A DNA stretch of 64,000 bases from Adineta vaga (GCA_021613535.1 CP075495.1:4092001-4156000); one strand, 5' to 3'; positions 24,369 through 38,900 are shown, counted from the stretch's first letter. Notes: generated by a model not told the origin, from the letters alone. Translations and numbers: made by a program.

Positions 24369-26494
24369 TTAAAATTCAAACTGTTCTTTATTAGTATTAT
24401 TATCGGAAGCATTTAAATCACCATTTCCAAATGAAAATCCATCATTTGAATTCAATGTAGATATATCTTCATTATCCTAAAAAGAAAACTATAGAAATTT
24501 CTGCATGATTATTATTCAATCTTACCGAATCACTCGGAAAAAATTTATCAATAATTTCATAGGATTGTTGATAAATATCTCGATTTTGATGTATTTGTAA
24601 ACTTTCAATTTTATCGAGACCACCACATTCTTCAATTTCCATTGTAAGTGATACAAGATGTTCATCGGGCGTTTGTTTCAGAATATTGTGAAGAGCATCA
24701 AGACAGATTTGTAAGATTTGAACATCTTGTTGTTGTAATATATTGCTATAAGAGAGGAAGAAAGATCAAGAATAGAAAAGACGAATTTGAAATTTTACCA
24801 AAGAGGAGGTATAACATGTTGACTGACAATATAGTGAATTTGTTCTTTTGTACCACTCATTGTTAAATTTGAGATACACCAAACTGCTTCTTTTTGTATT
24901 TGAGTTTCACTCTAAGAAAACATTGGAACGAAAAAAAAAATCAGATAAATCGATTTCTTTTCTTCAAATACGAACATGTTGTAAATGATGAATAACATCA
25001 GGAATCAATTGTGCATCAATTACAGCTTGTACTTGTTCTTTATTGCCTGCAGTTATATTTGATAAAAACCAAACGGCTTCCTAAAAACAATAAATGAAAT
25101 ATTCAATTGAGCATTAAAAATAAAAATCATCTTCAAAGTAAATCTAATTCTTCTACTTACCTTTTTAATCTTCTCTCTTTGATGTTTTAATAATTGCGGA
25201 AAATAAGCAAGTGCACCATGATTGAGAACAAATTGTGTTTGATCATCAGTACCGGTTACAATATTACCAATTCCTCTTAATGCTAAATTTGTTTACCAAA
25301 AAAAAAAGATAATTTTCAATGCTAGAATCAATTCATACCTGCTGTCAAAATCTTGACTTCTGTATGTGATAGTAATTTGATTATTTCTGGTAGTATTCCT
25401 GAATCCAAAACAATCTAAAAACAAATGAATATAATTATGATTTGTTAATTTTATAGTAAATTATTAACTTGAATTATTATATTTCCACAATCGAGAAGAT
25501 ATGCTAATGCCCATGCAGAATCCACAAGAATCTATATTGAAAGAATGATTCAAAGGAAACGAAAATTTTCATTTACATACAGTAATATCAGTGTTTTGAA
25601 TAAGATATTTCAAAGCTGGTAAAAGTTCTTGTACAGCATTTAGAGCTAAGGGTGGATCTTTGTGACGACAAAGATTGACAATAACCCATGTGATATTACG
25701 AAGAAAAGTAGGAGGAATATCTTTTTTAATTAATTCCAGTAATGGTTGTATTATACCTAATTGAATAGCATAATCACGTAATCTTGGACCATCACCTAAA
25801 CAAATATATGTCTATATATATATATATGTATATATGAATTGATTAAAATCAATTTTGATAGTTTTTACCAATAAGATTTCCTAGCGCCCAAACTGCTTGT
25901 TCACGTATATTTGAATGTGGTGATTGTAGAAGACGCATTAAATGTGGAAAAGCATCGGCATTAGCAACTGCTTGTGTTTGGTGTGCGTCACCGGATGCTA
26001 TATTAGTCAATGCCCATGCTGCTTCAAATTGTAAATCTGGATAGTCATCAAATGTTAAATAATGAATAAATAATGGTAGAAAATTCAATTGAATCATTTC
26101 ATCAATAGGTGGATGATGACCAGATGATAGAAGTTTTCGTAATGAACGTACAGCTTCAAAGCGCATTACTGGATCTTCACATTGAGCTTCGATAGCAAGA
26201 TTAGCAAGATCATGTGTTTGATTTGGCTTTTGATCATCATCAGAACCATCTGTCATGCTTTCATCGGTACATAAATTACGTTTTGCTTGTACTTGATCAT
26301 CACGTTGTTTCTGAGAGAAAAATACAGAAATTACTTTCTATTCCTACATGAATATTCGAAATTATAATGAAATATACTTTTCGAAGTGAAATATTTGATT
26401 GATTGCGTCGACGACGAAGTTCATCAAGGTCTTTGCCATGATGTTTATAAGAACTTAAACGTGACTGAGTACTTTTCGATGAAGATGAATCCAT
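24369..26494 (-). CDS. KPNA4: Importin subunit alpha, KPNA3/4 type
   Basis: A nuclear import adaptor of 526 aa. Exons are 26494-26378, 26310-25869, 25795-25581, 25531-25469, 25414-25339, 25282-25161, 25080-24976, 24911-24799, 24745-24526 and 24476-24369. The N-terminal IBB region has the basic cluster [16 protein letters not shown] and a second cluster [11 protein letters not shown]. Armadillo repeats follow, with classic W-x3-N ladders: [60 protein letters not shown] and AVWCISNLT. The C-terminal [17 protein letters not shown] and acidic SDSDNED tail match the KPNA3/4 branch. Cargo NLS recognition and hand-over to importin beta are known family roles. Human KPNA4 is 521 aa, so the length fits. 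KPNA3 versus KPNA4 cannot be resolved in an invertebrate. Confidence 0.95.
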
Positions 26495-28811
26495 TTGTTT
26501 TGATATCGTTGTTTTTCTGTCTTCTATTTTGAAATAGTTCACTGTGGTGAAAGAAAATCTACACGATACGATACGATTGCAATTATTTTGTTTAGCTTCT
26601 GGTTCTTGCGTTGAAATGATGAAGAAACTGGCAGGGAATGACTCATTGATCGTATCCTCGAATCAAATTCTTTGACATAGTTATGCACTATGAGTTACAC
26701 ATATATATGTTCTGACGAAGAACCTAAATTTAGATAGAGTTTAGATTGAAGTGATATATTCGTGAGACGGAAAATGTTTAGATTAGAACAAATTAGATAA
26801 TTAGTTTTCCTATACTCGCACTCGATGCAAGAATATAGCATTTTACTCGAAATGTTTATCTTCTGTCGGTATAGATTGACTATTAGCATATTCTAAATTT
26901 CTCATCATTAGATTAGTCGATTTCTCTACTGATATATGCTTATCAGTAAATAGTTGTTAAGAAACACAATGCATGTGAAAACAATCAATCCGTTGTCATA
27001 TTTTCAATAAAATCAATCATATATTTTCGATGCCATTTTATCATAAAATAATGAACTACAAAATGATCACTTCGCTGAAGAATTTTCATTCGAGTGAAAA
27101 ATTTCAAGTATGAATATCTGTATTGATTTCATTAAGAAACAATTCGAGACAGAAACGAAAATCTATTCAGATGTTTATTTTTCTCAAATGACTTACTCAA
27201 TCCTCTAAATAAAATCTGTATGAAAGACGTTTACATTGCCAAACGAAAATCTTCGTTAATCTCATCAGTCTTGAGATATTTGAAGTAATTTATATATATG
27301 ATTAAACGATTTACTTCATTGGATTAACATTGTGCATATGTTGACAATCGATATGTGTATATACATATGAACATATAAATGCAACTGGTACTCGTGTCAT
27401 ATAACACATTATTGTCTGTGCATGTGCACTTGTCAAATAGAATGTAGGCGTGTAATACTTATGTATATATAAATGTATTTTTTTTTAAATCTCGATACAT
27501 TGCGTCAAGGTCGTTCTATACAATTGTAATTTGATGTGATAGTGACATTCAAATAAATGAAGTTCTTTTAATCTTTTTTTATGTATATGTATATATATGT
27601 TACATAAGAATTTAAGACAAAGGAAAATCGATGATTTTAGAAAAAAATGTTTCTTTTCTGACAGGTATAATGATTGATGAAGTCCAATAAAAGTATGTAT
27701 GTATGTATGTATGAATGAGAAGATAACTTCAAAATGAACAAAAAATTTATAACGAAAACAATGACATTATCATACTGTCAATCAATAAATGAACTGTCTC
27801 ATATCGTTTCTTTTCTAACTATTCCGAATGATTTGATTGAGATCGATAACAAAAGATAACATATCCTTGATGGATAACAATTATGTTCGATGTACATGTG
27901 TTTGTCAGTAGGTGACATGTGTTCGTACAAACTGATTAATAATCAATGAGATACTTTCTCTCACTTGTCGCTCTCCAATGACCTTGTTCTCGTGCATAAA
28001 TACTTGCACGTATACAGGTGGTTTTCATTACGGATAAATAGTTATCTCAACATAAAATAGTAAAATAACATTTGCAAACGAACGGGTTTTTTTTCGTATC
28101 CTTGTATTCAAATACATACATATATATATATGCATAAGAGGATTGTTTTTCGATGAAATAGACCAAAGATTTTGTTGTAATAAGTATACTCAAGCATAAG
28201 TGAAAGAATAAGTTTGCATATCATATTCAATTCTTTTCATGAAGAAAATTATATATATCAAAGGATCTATATTTCTTTTCAAAGCGTATTTATATGAATT
28301 TAACAATTTTGTTTCTTTTTTTCTTTTTCTTTTTTTTGCTATTCTCATCAGCGTCTTCTTTTCGAGCAGCACTAACATTAAAAAAAATAGAATAGCAAAA
28401 AGAAAACGAGAGGGAGAGAAAAAAAATTAAAGATTCTATATTTCCCTTTCTTTCGTTGTCCTGGTTCCTTGACGGTTTCTAAGTGAAGAAATTCCTTTCT
28501 TTAGCACAATTATTTTCTTTTCTTTCCGCTCAGACATTTTTTATTATTATTCTGATTCTAATATCATCATTCAATATTAGATAGACGAATACATTAAATC
28601 GATTGAAAATAAGCAATTAAACTTGTATTCTATATTCAAAATGTTCGGCTCGATAACGACGGTAACAAGTGCTTCATTCTTCTCTCGTTTTCATACGCAA
28701 GTTAAAGCAGCATAGAGAGAGTGAATAAAAGAACACAAAGAAAGAAAAGGAGAACATACATCTATATATATATATACATACATAACAGGCAACAATCCAT
28801 CTCATTCCGAT
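26495..28811. other. Intergenic region between divergent importin-alpha and LC8 genes
   Basis: About 2.3 kb with no supportable gene. It contains (GTAT)n at 27693-27713, several TA-rich stretches and a purine-rich tract near 28385-28430. An acceptor-like TTTTCTTTCACCACAG on the minus strand at about 26542-26557 may belong to importin-alpha 5' UTR splicing. The acceptor-like CATACATAACAG lies 23 nt before the LC8 ATG. Confidence 0.55.
27693..27713. repeat. (GTAT)n microsatellite
   Basis: Five tandem GTAT units in intergenic DNA. Confidence 0.9.
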
Positions 28812-29573
28812 ATGTATCCGTCTACGTACTCCCCATCTTCACCTGTTCGATCTTCAACAGTTGGAGTAGGATCAACAAATAATCAGTATCAACCTTCAAA
28901 TCGAATGAACTATAATTCTTATCAAACAACGGAGGATGGCAATACATCATTGCGTGGTATCAATACCGCTTATTCAAATAGTGCTTCATCATTAACATCA
29001 ATTCCAATGCGTTCAACAACACCGTCAAGAAAATATGCAAATGATTCAAATACGAATAAATATCAGACAAATCCTTATCGGTCTTATACGGTTGATAGTG
29101 ATGTTTATCGTTCGAATAATTCAGTTGGAAATCAACGAACGAATTCTTATGATGATTTATTAAATGGACAAAATCAAACATATCGATCTCAATCATCGAT
29201 TTATAATTCTTCAACACGTCTTGGTATGAATAGCAATGATCCTTCGTATATTCACCAGCAACCATTATCATCACAACAGCATGTTCGTCGTGTTGAATAC
29301 GATGATGACTTAATAGTCAAATCAACTGATTTATCAGCTCAAAATGAACAAGAAATGCTTGAATTAGTTCGTTTATCTTTACGTAAATTTGATTTAAATA
29401 ATCAACGTGAATTAGCTGGTTTTCTTAAACGATCAGCCGATAAAACATTTTCATCATGTTGGCATTGTATTGTTGGTAGACAATTTAGTTCATATGTTAC
29501 TCATGAAATGAACGGATTTATTTACTTAACAAAAGGTCCACTCTCAATTTTACTTTTTAAAAGTGGCACATAA
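28812..29573 (+). CDS. LC8-type dynein light chain with long disordered N-terminal extension
   Basis: A single-exon gene for 253 aa. The last 84 residues or so (about 170-253) are an LC8/DYNLL domain: KSTDLSAQNEQEM, then CWHCIVGRQFSSYVTHE, and the final LLFKSGT. LC8 homodimers bind short linear motifs in dynein intermediate chain and many other partners. The preceding 169 residues are Ser/Asn/Tyr/Thr-rich and predicted disordered. Ordinary LC8 proteins are only about 89 aa, so this is a long extended form. Two changes from canonical LC8 stand out: the usual Lys/Glu-rich helix 2 is divergent (NNQRELAGFLKRSADK), and F-G-S-Y is F-S-S-Y. Extended LC8-like proteins occur in flagellates, flatworms and other invertebrates, often axonemal or tegumental; that role is only a guess here. 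Confidence 0.88.
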   Translation: MYPSTYSPSSPVRSSTVGVGSTNNQYQPSNRMNYNSYQTTEDGNTSLRGINTAYSNSASSLTSIPMRSTTPSRKYANDSNTNKYQTNPYRSYTVDSDVYRSNNSVGNQRTNSYDDLLNGQNQTYRSQSSIYNSSTRLGMNSNDPSYIHQQPLSSQQHVRRVEYDDDLIVKSTDLSAQNEQEMLELVRLSLRKFDLNNQRELAGFLKRSADKTFSSCWHCIVGRQFSSYVTHEMNGFIYLTKGPLSILLFKSGT

Positions 29574-29992
29574 ATATATCTATTCGTTTTTTAGAACATA
29601 TATCTTCGTCTGTATATAAATAATTATTAGTATTTATTTTAATTTTATTTTCCTTTGTTCTATCTTAGACATTTGACAAAATAAATCGTAAACAACAAAA
29701 TGAAAAAAACACATCATGTTAATATATATGCTAATCTTGTGCTTGATATTTTGCGGCTCATTTAATACGAAAAAGAAAGAAAAATATATTTTACCTTTTG
29801 ATTATCATTAAGTATTCTTATTTTTAGTGTAAAAAACAACAACAACAAAATGAAATCATTCGATTTAAAAAAAAGAAACGTTTGGCTTTTATTTTCGTTT
29901 AGCAAAAGATGAAGAAAGAAAGAAGAAGAAAAAAGACAAGATATGTACAGATAAAATCGCATACAATACTGAAAAAACAAGAACTTACATAT
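29574..29992. other. 3' intergenic region between convergent LC8 and mTOR genes
   Basis: The plus-strand LC8 gene and the minus-strand mTOR gene converge here. AAATAAATCG at about 29678 is a poly(A) signal candidate for LC8. Purine-rich plus-strand sequence at 29905-29940 lies downstream of the mTOR stop. No gene is seen. Confidence 0.6.
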
Positions 29993-32900
29993 TTACCAGA
30001 AAGGACACCATCCAATATAAGATCTAAAGAGAAAAGAAAGAAATCAAGCAGGAAAGTTGTTTTTTTCTTTCGAAATAAAAAGAAAACATACTGGCAAAGA
30101 TTTTCATGACTTGTAGCTTGTTTAATAAGTAATTCAACTTGCATAGGAATATCCACAGGTTGTTCACGATGAAAATCACTTCCTGTCAATTTTTCTCGTA
30201 CACGATTCATGATTTCAACTGCACGAATCGTTCGACCGGGTTGAGGTACAAGATTTTGCTGTTGAACATTCTGTTGTTGTGCTGTACCACCAATGGTACT
30301 TTCATGTTCATTATCTTCTTCATTGACAGTAGATAAATGTGGTTGATAGTGTGGTTGTTGTAGTTGACCTGCTTGTGGAGATCTATTACTTGCACCTGAT
30401 ACAGCGACAGTTTGTTCGGTTGTATTATTTTCTAACAAACGCCAATTCAGTAAAGGATCATGTACGAATGCTTCTAATACAGCCATAAGGCTATCACGAT
30501 TTTTTCTTAGTACATCCATAACATGTTCACATGTCATACGGAATGTGCCATCGATGCCGGTAACTTCCATCGCTTTGCGTAACATACGTGTTAAACGGAA
30601 TGGAATTTTTTCCGGAAATTTTTCTCGCGTCATGGCAACTTCGAAACAATCGCCAAAATCGATATGAACAACTTTTCCACTGGCACGATCAAGCATCAAA
30701 TTCGATGGATGACGATCACCTAAACCTAGTATATACCCAACCTATAAAACAAATAATCATAGAAAATATTGTTTCATTCGATCGAGATTTTGTTTGAAAA
30801 TATGATTATTATTAACAAAACTTTCGAAGCAAAAAAAAATTCAATGTTCGATATTTAATCTTAAGGGTATAGATTTCTATTGCTGTGTTATCCTGCTGTG
30901 AACTCTGCAGAAATCTGTAATCAACAGGAGAAAAGTATTATTTCCAAAGAACTATTGAATTTCTTTTTTTTTTTATTCATTCTTTCTCTACATGAATTTT
31001 ATCAACGTGTTTCTAAAGTATTTTAATCAACTACTGATCGATCATATAAATATTTATTTTAAGATATCATTATATTTTCTATTCATTTTTTTCTTCTTAC
31101 TTACCATTGACATAACTGCTAATGATCTTGTATAATTTGATCGTCTATCAAGCCATATTTCTGCACTTGAACTCTTATGCCATAGGATTTTCGCTAAATC
31201 ATCTCCTTCCAATAAATTCAATGCGTATTCAAATACTTCGACTTTATTTATCAATGGTAATTGATCATAATGTGGCGCTTTTCCTTGCATATAACGATGT
31301 TCAGCATTAAGCATGATACGAGCTTTTTCACGATGTTCTTTGATTAATGCATGAAATGTGTCACATTGAGCAACCCATCCTAGTAAACCATTATTAGGTG
31401 CTAAAGGTATAACCGGATAACGTTGAATAATAAAATTACGACGACGTGTTTCATCATTTGCTGAAAGAAATTCATTGACTAAACCGAATAATTGCATAAC
31501 ACGTTCATCTTGTCGTAAATCCTCATGTCCTTTTAATAAGAAAACATATTCATATCCATCTGAACCTGTTATACTAATTTTTCTCGGTCGTTGTTTCGAT
31601 GTAATTACTGTAATACGAGAATGAACACTTCGAATTGTAATTGGTGTTTTATGTGGTTCGTAAGTACCCGGAACAGCTAATTCTAAATCACGACAATGTG
31701 TCGCAAGTCCTGAAAAGAAAGAATATTCAAATAGAAATAAGAATAGTTAATCATTAAATGTGCTTACGTGGAGAAACATAATCTAATTCAAGAGATGTTA
31801 TATTTGGTAATTGAGCATGAATACGTTTAAATACTTGATGATAAAGATCCCAAGCTTGATGTAATTCACGTTGATCTTTTGTGCGTTGAAAACGACGAAT
31901 ACATTCATGTGCTTGAGATAAATCATTACTGTAAGAATCAAGAAATGTACGTTCATTTAATGTGCTACTACCACGTTCAATTGTTCCGTGTAATGGTTCT
32001 AATGTATCAATCATACCTAAGGCAAGAACAAATGATTACTTTGTTATTTCTATTTTCAAACTTCTCTATAAATACCTTGAATACTTCGTTCACCAAAATA
32101 TTGTCTTGATGCTTCTTCTAAACCTTCGTGCCATTTTTCATGCCATAATATTGATATTCGAATTAATTCCTCACTAACAACTAATGCTTGTGAAACAAGT
32201 GTATGACTATGTTCTCTCATATTATTTAGAACTCGATTTGCAGCTATTTCACGTTCACGAACAACTGATTTCGATGCAACAACTAATGGATAAATTAAAG
32301 CTTGTGGATGTTGTCGACCCACATCGATAAGTAAATGTCGAATTAATTGATGTACTAGAGGCCTTGGAGAATCAATACGTGCAATTAATTGTGGTAAAAC
32401 TTGTAACCAGACTTCGACAGGTACAGTACGAATACCTTCGACAAGTGCTTCATGTACTTCACGATATTGTCCATATTCAAACCAAAGTGTTAATAAACGA
32501 AGAGTATCTTGCAAACAATGTTTTGCTTTTGAAAGAACAATTGATTTAAGTAAACCTTTAACAGCTGGTATTGTACAATGTATCATTCTTGCCGTTAATT
32601 GTCGATACGCTTCATTTGATGCTTCAAGATTTGGTTGTTGCGATGGTGCAGATGTTGATATCGAAGGTGGTGGTGTTTGTGGTGGTTGCTGCTGTTGTTG
32701 TTGTTGTTGTTGACGAGCTGGTGAAATCGAAGATTCAGTAGTGATGGCCGATGGCGATGGTGGAGGTTGTTGTTGTTGCTGATTATTTCTCGATAGTTCT
32801 TGTATACGTTGTTTAAAATGGTTAACAGCATCATAGTTGAGTACAGCATAAGCATTCCACGCTTTATAATTTGAATCATCGTAGGTCCAAGCATGTTCAT

Positions 32901-35900
32901 AATTTTTCATAATTTCATTTAATGTTAAATCATCCGTCATACCAAATAATTCATGTTGCCATGTACCAATACGTAAATAACATTTAGATATCAATTGACG
33001 AAGACGTTGTTCACGTTGATTAATCGGTTGAGATGGTGTTGATAATGATGTACTCGTCATTAAAGAAAATGCAGTTGAATTCAATGGTGGTGTTGCTGCT
33101 GTTGTAGTAATAGAAAGTCCCTAGAAAAAAAGAATTTCAATAAAACATTTTCTTTTTGTTAAAAACAAAATCATACTGCTAATTGTGGCATAGTATTAAC
33201 GGTTTGTGTTGCTCCACCTAATGTTGTTCCGGCTACAGCTGGTGTTGTACCACCACTTGTTATAATATTTGGTTGTTGAACATTTCCTGTCGTCGTTGTT
33301 GCTGCTTGTTTTCTCAAATGATCTAATGCTGGTAAACATGGTTTAAGAACCATTTCTTTCATTTCTTCAATTAATTTCAATTGTTCTTGACGATTTTGAT
33401 CTAATTTAACATTTGTAATTTCAATATTTGCTGATACGGTTGTCGAAATACTTGTTGACGAAGCTGATGATGATAATGATGCTGGTACATGAATATTTTC
33501 AATCATAGAATTATTTTCATTATTTAAAACTAATTTACGATTTTGTCTTTCCGATAAAAGACGTTCACGTGAAGCTAGTAAACAATGCCAATCATATTTC
33601 GCTATTTCATATTTAACTAATTGTTGATCAATTAATGTTGGATGATAAGATGTTTGTTGTGATGGTAACGAAAATGCTGGTGTTGTTGTTGCTTGAACAT
33701 TGAACTGATGTGATGTTTGAGTTTGATACGTATTTGCACTATGAATTGAAATATCACGATTAAGATTAGTTTGATCAGTTAAAACTGTATGTGCTAATTC
33801 TTTAAATATGAAATCAGCCATAGTTAAACGATTTGATTTACGACAAAGATTTGCTAGTTTAATCCAAGACTGAAGATCTTGAGCCATGGGTAAGCAAAGT
33901 GAATGAGTGAGTAGTAAACGATGATAATCATCGATGATTGGTTGATTACCTAGCATACGTTTTTGCCAGATATCACAGATTGATTGACGACGTTCAGGTA
34001 AGATTTTATAATACCAAGCTTCTTCTAATTCAGATAATAGTTGAGCATTTATCATAGCTACAAGAAAAAAATAGAAAAAATGTTCATTGGTTTTTAAATG
34101 AAAGTTCTATTACCTGAATATGCTCGATTATAACTTTCATTCGCTAATGTTGTCAATTCAACATCTAATAGTTCTCGCGCTAAATCAATTGAATCTTGTG
34201 CCTGTCGATAATTATCATTTCGAATAGCATCAACAGCACGATAATAAGCACCTTCAAATTTCGTGTCTGGTATGTGAATATAATATTTTTCCATATCACT
34301 CAAATCAGTAAGACTCCATGCTGCACGTGTAGCCATAGGTGCAATTTTTTGCTGTAATATTTTCTTTAATTCTCGTCCATTAATAAGTCCTTGTGGAGAT
34401 GTTAGCGATGTTGTCGAAGAATTTCTTTCAATCAAACTTGTTGAAAATGGTAACATTGTCAATGGTTGTTCATCACGAATTTGATCCGTTAGTTCCCATA
34501 CTTGACTAGCTAAATCTCTTAAATCAGCCCATGAACCAAGCGCTTGCATACATCTCATACGTCCTAAATGTATATCCATATTTGATGGATCATTCGTTTT
34601 AAGAAATTCATAATTTCTCAATGCACGTTCCCATTGATTTAATTTTTCATACCAAAGACCTTTTATTTTAATATTATGATGTTTAGCATATTGTAATGCA
34701 CCATATGCCGCTTCGGATTGTTGCAATTCATGATTAATACTAATCAAAGATTCGACAATATCCGATGTAACAGCTATTTGATTTGACGATGATGAATCAT
34801 GTTGTCGTTGAAATTCTTCTTCTTTATATCTTAATGCTTTTGCATAAGCTCGAACTGAAAATGCTTTTTCACTTAATAGATGAATATTAATTAATGATCT
34901 TTCCGTATCATCATCATTATCAATATTTTGATCTCGACGATTTGTTCGATCTCTTTCATTTGTACCATCTTCATTTGTATCATTTAAATTCACTTCTTCA
35001 CTTCGTCGATTACCTTTCTGTTGTCGTTCTAATTTCAATTTCAAGTCACAATGATTACGAAATTCTGCTAAATTCAAAATTATTTGTATAACATCTGGTT
35101 TATCACAGACAGATAAAACATATGTTAAAGCAGATGTTAAACTTGCTCGATCATTCACATTCAATTCACTCCAACAAGATATAAATGATGCATTGAATAA
35201 ATCACGTGGTATCGATGGTGATACTTGTGCTAAACAGGTGCCCATAGCTCGTAGTGGATAGACAGGTGATTGTTCGAGAACAAGTTGTTGAAATTTATTT
35301 AACCACATTGGTAAATCTTTTGCATTGCGTTGTGTTGCTTGATGCCAATGTTGTCGTAATTGTTCAGTACGTATTATATATAACATTTTCTCATCCGATC
35401 TTTTCACTGGTTCATTCGACGATTGATTCATACCGTGATTTGAACCACTGGCAATTTCTGTTTGAACATCAACAAATGATGAATCTTTTAATTTTGATAT
35501 ATATAATTCATATTTCGAATGTTGTAATTTCTTTTCATCCATTGTTCGTGATACAAGTGAACTAAATACAAGAAAATGTTTACCCATTTGTTGTGCTAAT
35601 ACTAGAATAATATCTAAACATTTCATTTGTAATTGGGGAGTTTGACGTATAATACGTAGAAGAATTTGTAAAATAGCTGAAACATAATCGCTAAGAAAAA
35701 CTTTATCAGCTAATTGTTCAATTGTATCTAGTGCTTCTTGACGTAATTTCATTGGATAAGTATTTGTTGACGCTATTTCTAATATTGATGGTAAAACAAC
35801 ATTAAAATGTGGTTTTAATGTTTTACCAAATTTATTTAATGTTGAAAACATTTGAGATAAAATTAATTGTCTATCTTGTGTTTGATTAGGTGATAGATTT

Positions 35901-38900
35901 GTTAGACCAAGATAATTTGTATCAATACGAAATGTTTTCATCACAAATGGTAATAGTAAATGTATATAATGACGAAACTCACTATCTAAAGCAGCTGCTA
36001 ATGATTCAATGGTTTGTATAAGTAAGATTTGAAGATCATTATGTTTATCCCAATAATCACGAATTAACTGTACAACATCATTAACATAGGGTGTAATTGA
36101 ACTTTTGATGGAAATAATAATAATATTAATTTGACGAAAATAGGGAACTAAATTTCTATCATCAGTATTACGTACAACGGATAGTAAACGTGGTAAAACA
36201 AGTGAAACATATTGAGTACAAATACTACCTAACCATTGAAGAATAATTGATATAGCTTGAACAGCTTTTAAATGTAATTGTGGACTATTTGGATCTTTAA
36301 GTACACGAAGACAAACATAGATAGCCATTGAAGTATAGAAATCATGTAATGATTGTGCACCAGATGCAACTAAAAGTTCATTCGAAGATATTTCAATAGG
36401 ATCTGGTTCACCACGAACACGATGTGTTAATGTGATATCATTGACATCAAATGATAGTGAACGTAAAGGATCATTACTTGATCGTACATGATACGGATCA
36501 ATGGCACCAAGAAAACCAAGAACACGAATTGTCTCACGACGAAATGGTGTTTCTTCGGATTTTAAAAATTGTAAAAGAACATCAAGTAAAATTGGATATT
36601 TTTGTAGTGGTTCAATAACATAACAACAACTTTCAACAATCTGTCCAATAGTCCAAAGAGCAACTTCACGTTTACGATAATTTGATGTATCTTGCATCAT
36701 ATTTATAAGAATAGGAAAAAGATCGTGAATACGTTGATCAAGATCAATACCACACACTTGAGCTTGCTCACCAACGGTACGAACTAAAGCAATTAAAACA
36801 TTCGAATGTTGTTCATGTTGTTTTATTAATGGTAGAAGTGCCTAAAAATTAACAAAATTCACTATAAAACCGTTTTTTTTATTTATAATAGAACGAATTT
36901 ACTTGTGTTATTGATTGCATATATGGTCTAACAATTCTTGGCGTGTTCGCAATTAATTGTCCTAATAATCTTGATGCTTGTTCTTTTCCACTTAATGAAC
37001 ATCCAATTTCTAATTCAGTTAATAATTGTAATAATAAATGTCTTAGAGGAGGTAAAACATAGGCAGGATTTATATTCGATAAACGTCCAATTAAACTTAA
37101 TGCTAATTCTCTAATTTCATGACATTCATCATGAACAGAAAAGAATAATAATTCTAATGCTTCAGATTTAGCAAGAAATTGTTTAAAATCATCTTGTAAA
37201 GTAAGAAATACATTATAACGTACATCAGGATCTAAATCAGTGACACCAATAGTTAAAATTCTTTGTGTAATTAAACCAATTTTAATTCGTAATTTATTTG
37301 CTGCAATTAATGAACTCGTTGTATTTGATGAAAGAATCGTTTGTGCTGATGGTAATAATAATTTTCTTAGTAAATGAGTTATAGTTATAATAGATTCAAT
37401 TCTAATACGAACATTTTCATGTTCAATAAAACGTGAATTTAATGTATCAATAAATAAGGGTTCAATGGCTTGTGCTTCGAAATCAAATATACGTAATGTT
37501 TGTAAAGCAATCAATACCATGTCATTTTGTTCATTTGTTAAATTGGTATTATATGCCAATGGATTACATAGAATCAATCGAAGATTTTCTAATAAACCTT
37601 GATGAATTTTACGTTTCGTATCTGTTAAAATTAATGGCATGGAACATAATTTATCTAAACAAAATAATAATGAATGATTTAAACCACAATGCAGTAAATA
37701 TTCTAATAGAGTATCTAAACATTTCGATGCTTCCGGTCCAGCTTCACCAATCATTGTTATACATGCGAAAACACTTGAATCAGGTGATAGATATCGATAT
37801 GGTAATAGACTATTATTCGATGATGATTGTTGTGGTAATGATGAAGTACTTGATAATTGATTTGAATTATTTCGACGATGAGAATGTGTTGATGTCATGG
37901 AAGTGTTTGCTGATGGTATTGGAATGAATGTTTGTTTTAAACATTCAAAAATTTTCGACATATCTTTGGTAAATGGTGTTGTTGTTATTAATAGATCGGT
38001 ATCACTCGTTCGACTTGTTTTATCCGAAAGTATCATTAAACCTAATGCATGAAATGCTAATTGACGTTCTTTTAATTCACGTGAATTGATACGTTCAAAA
38101 ATAAAATTCATTGTAGCATCAACATACGGTTGGTGAGAAAATAATTTGTAATTTAAGGATGCTAAACGTGGTAAAATACGAATTAATACATTGGCAATCA
38201 TTGATTTTGGATATTGACGATATTGAAAAACTTGATTACAGATTTGAAGAAAATTTTCTAACATAATTGAGCGCATTAAAGATGATTGAACTTGTATTTG
38301 TGATTGTTCGGGATTATCAATGAGATCCATCGGTGATAAAGGTCCAGTGCGTTCGAATGTTAAAGCAACACGAGAACGATGAACATCCTACATAATAATA
38401 ATAATAATCAATCGAAAAGAGATTATCGTAACTAATCTTCAAATTCAATTGTATTTGATTCTTAGTCTAAGAACAATATCTTACTTTATAAGAAATAGGC
38501 TTTGGTTTCGGTGCACTATATGGTTGAATTAAATCTTGACAAATATTCTAGAACAAAAAATCTAATGTACATAATATCTATGATAATCAAATATCTTACT
38601 TCAAATTTAACATCTGATACACGTAATAATTCATTCAATAATAGAAGTCCACCATGAATACGATCTTCCTTTTGTACATTTTTACTTTTAGTTGGGTCAA
38701 CTGCTAAACATTTCATTGCTTCTCTAAAAGCCATCTAAATAAAGAAATATTCAGTATGAATAAAAAACGTTTTCTTTCATTGAGCTCTTAAACAAACATA
38801 ATAGGCTTTGAGAAATGTATTGGATTCGAGATTGATTGGATTATTTGTATTACTACTAGTTAATTCTTGTCCAGTTGTCATTTCACTATTATTGTTTTTC

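Noticed and set aside
34894-35091. Plus-strand frames opposite mTOR (for example 34894-35091, 35254-35565, 37472-37927)
   Set aside because: Antisense shadows of the conserved mTOR coding sequence.
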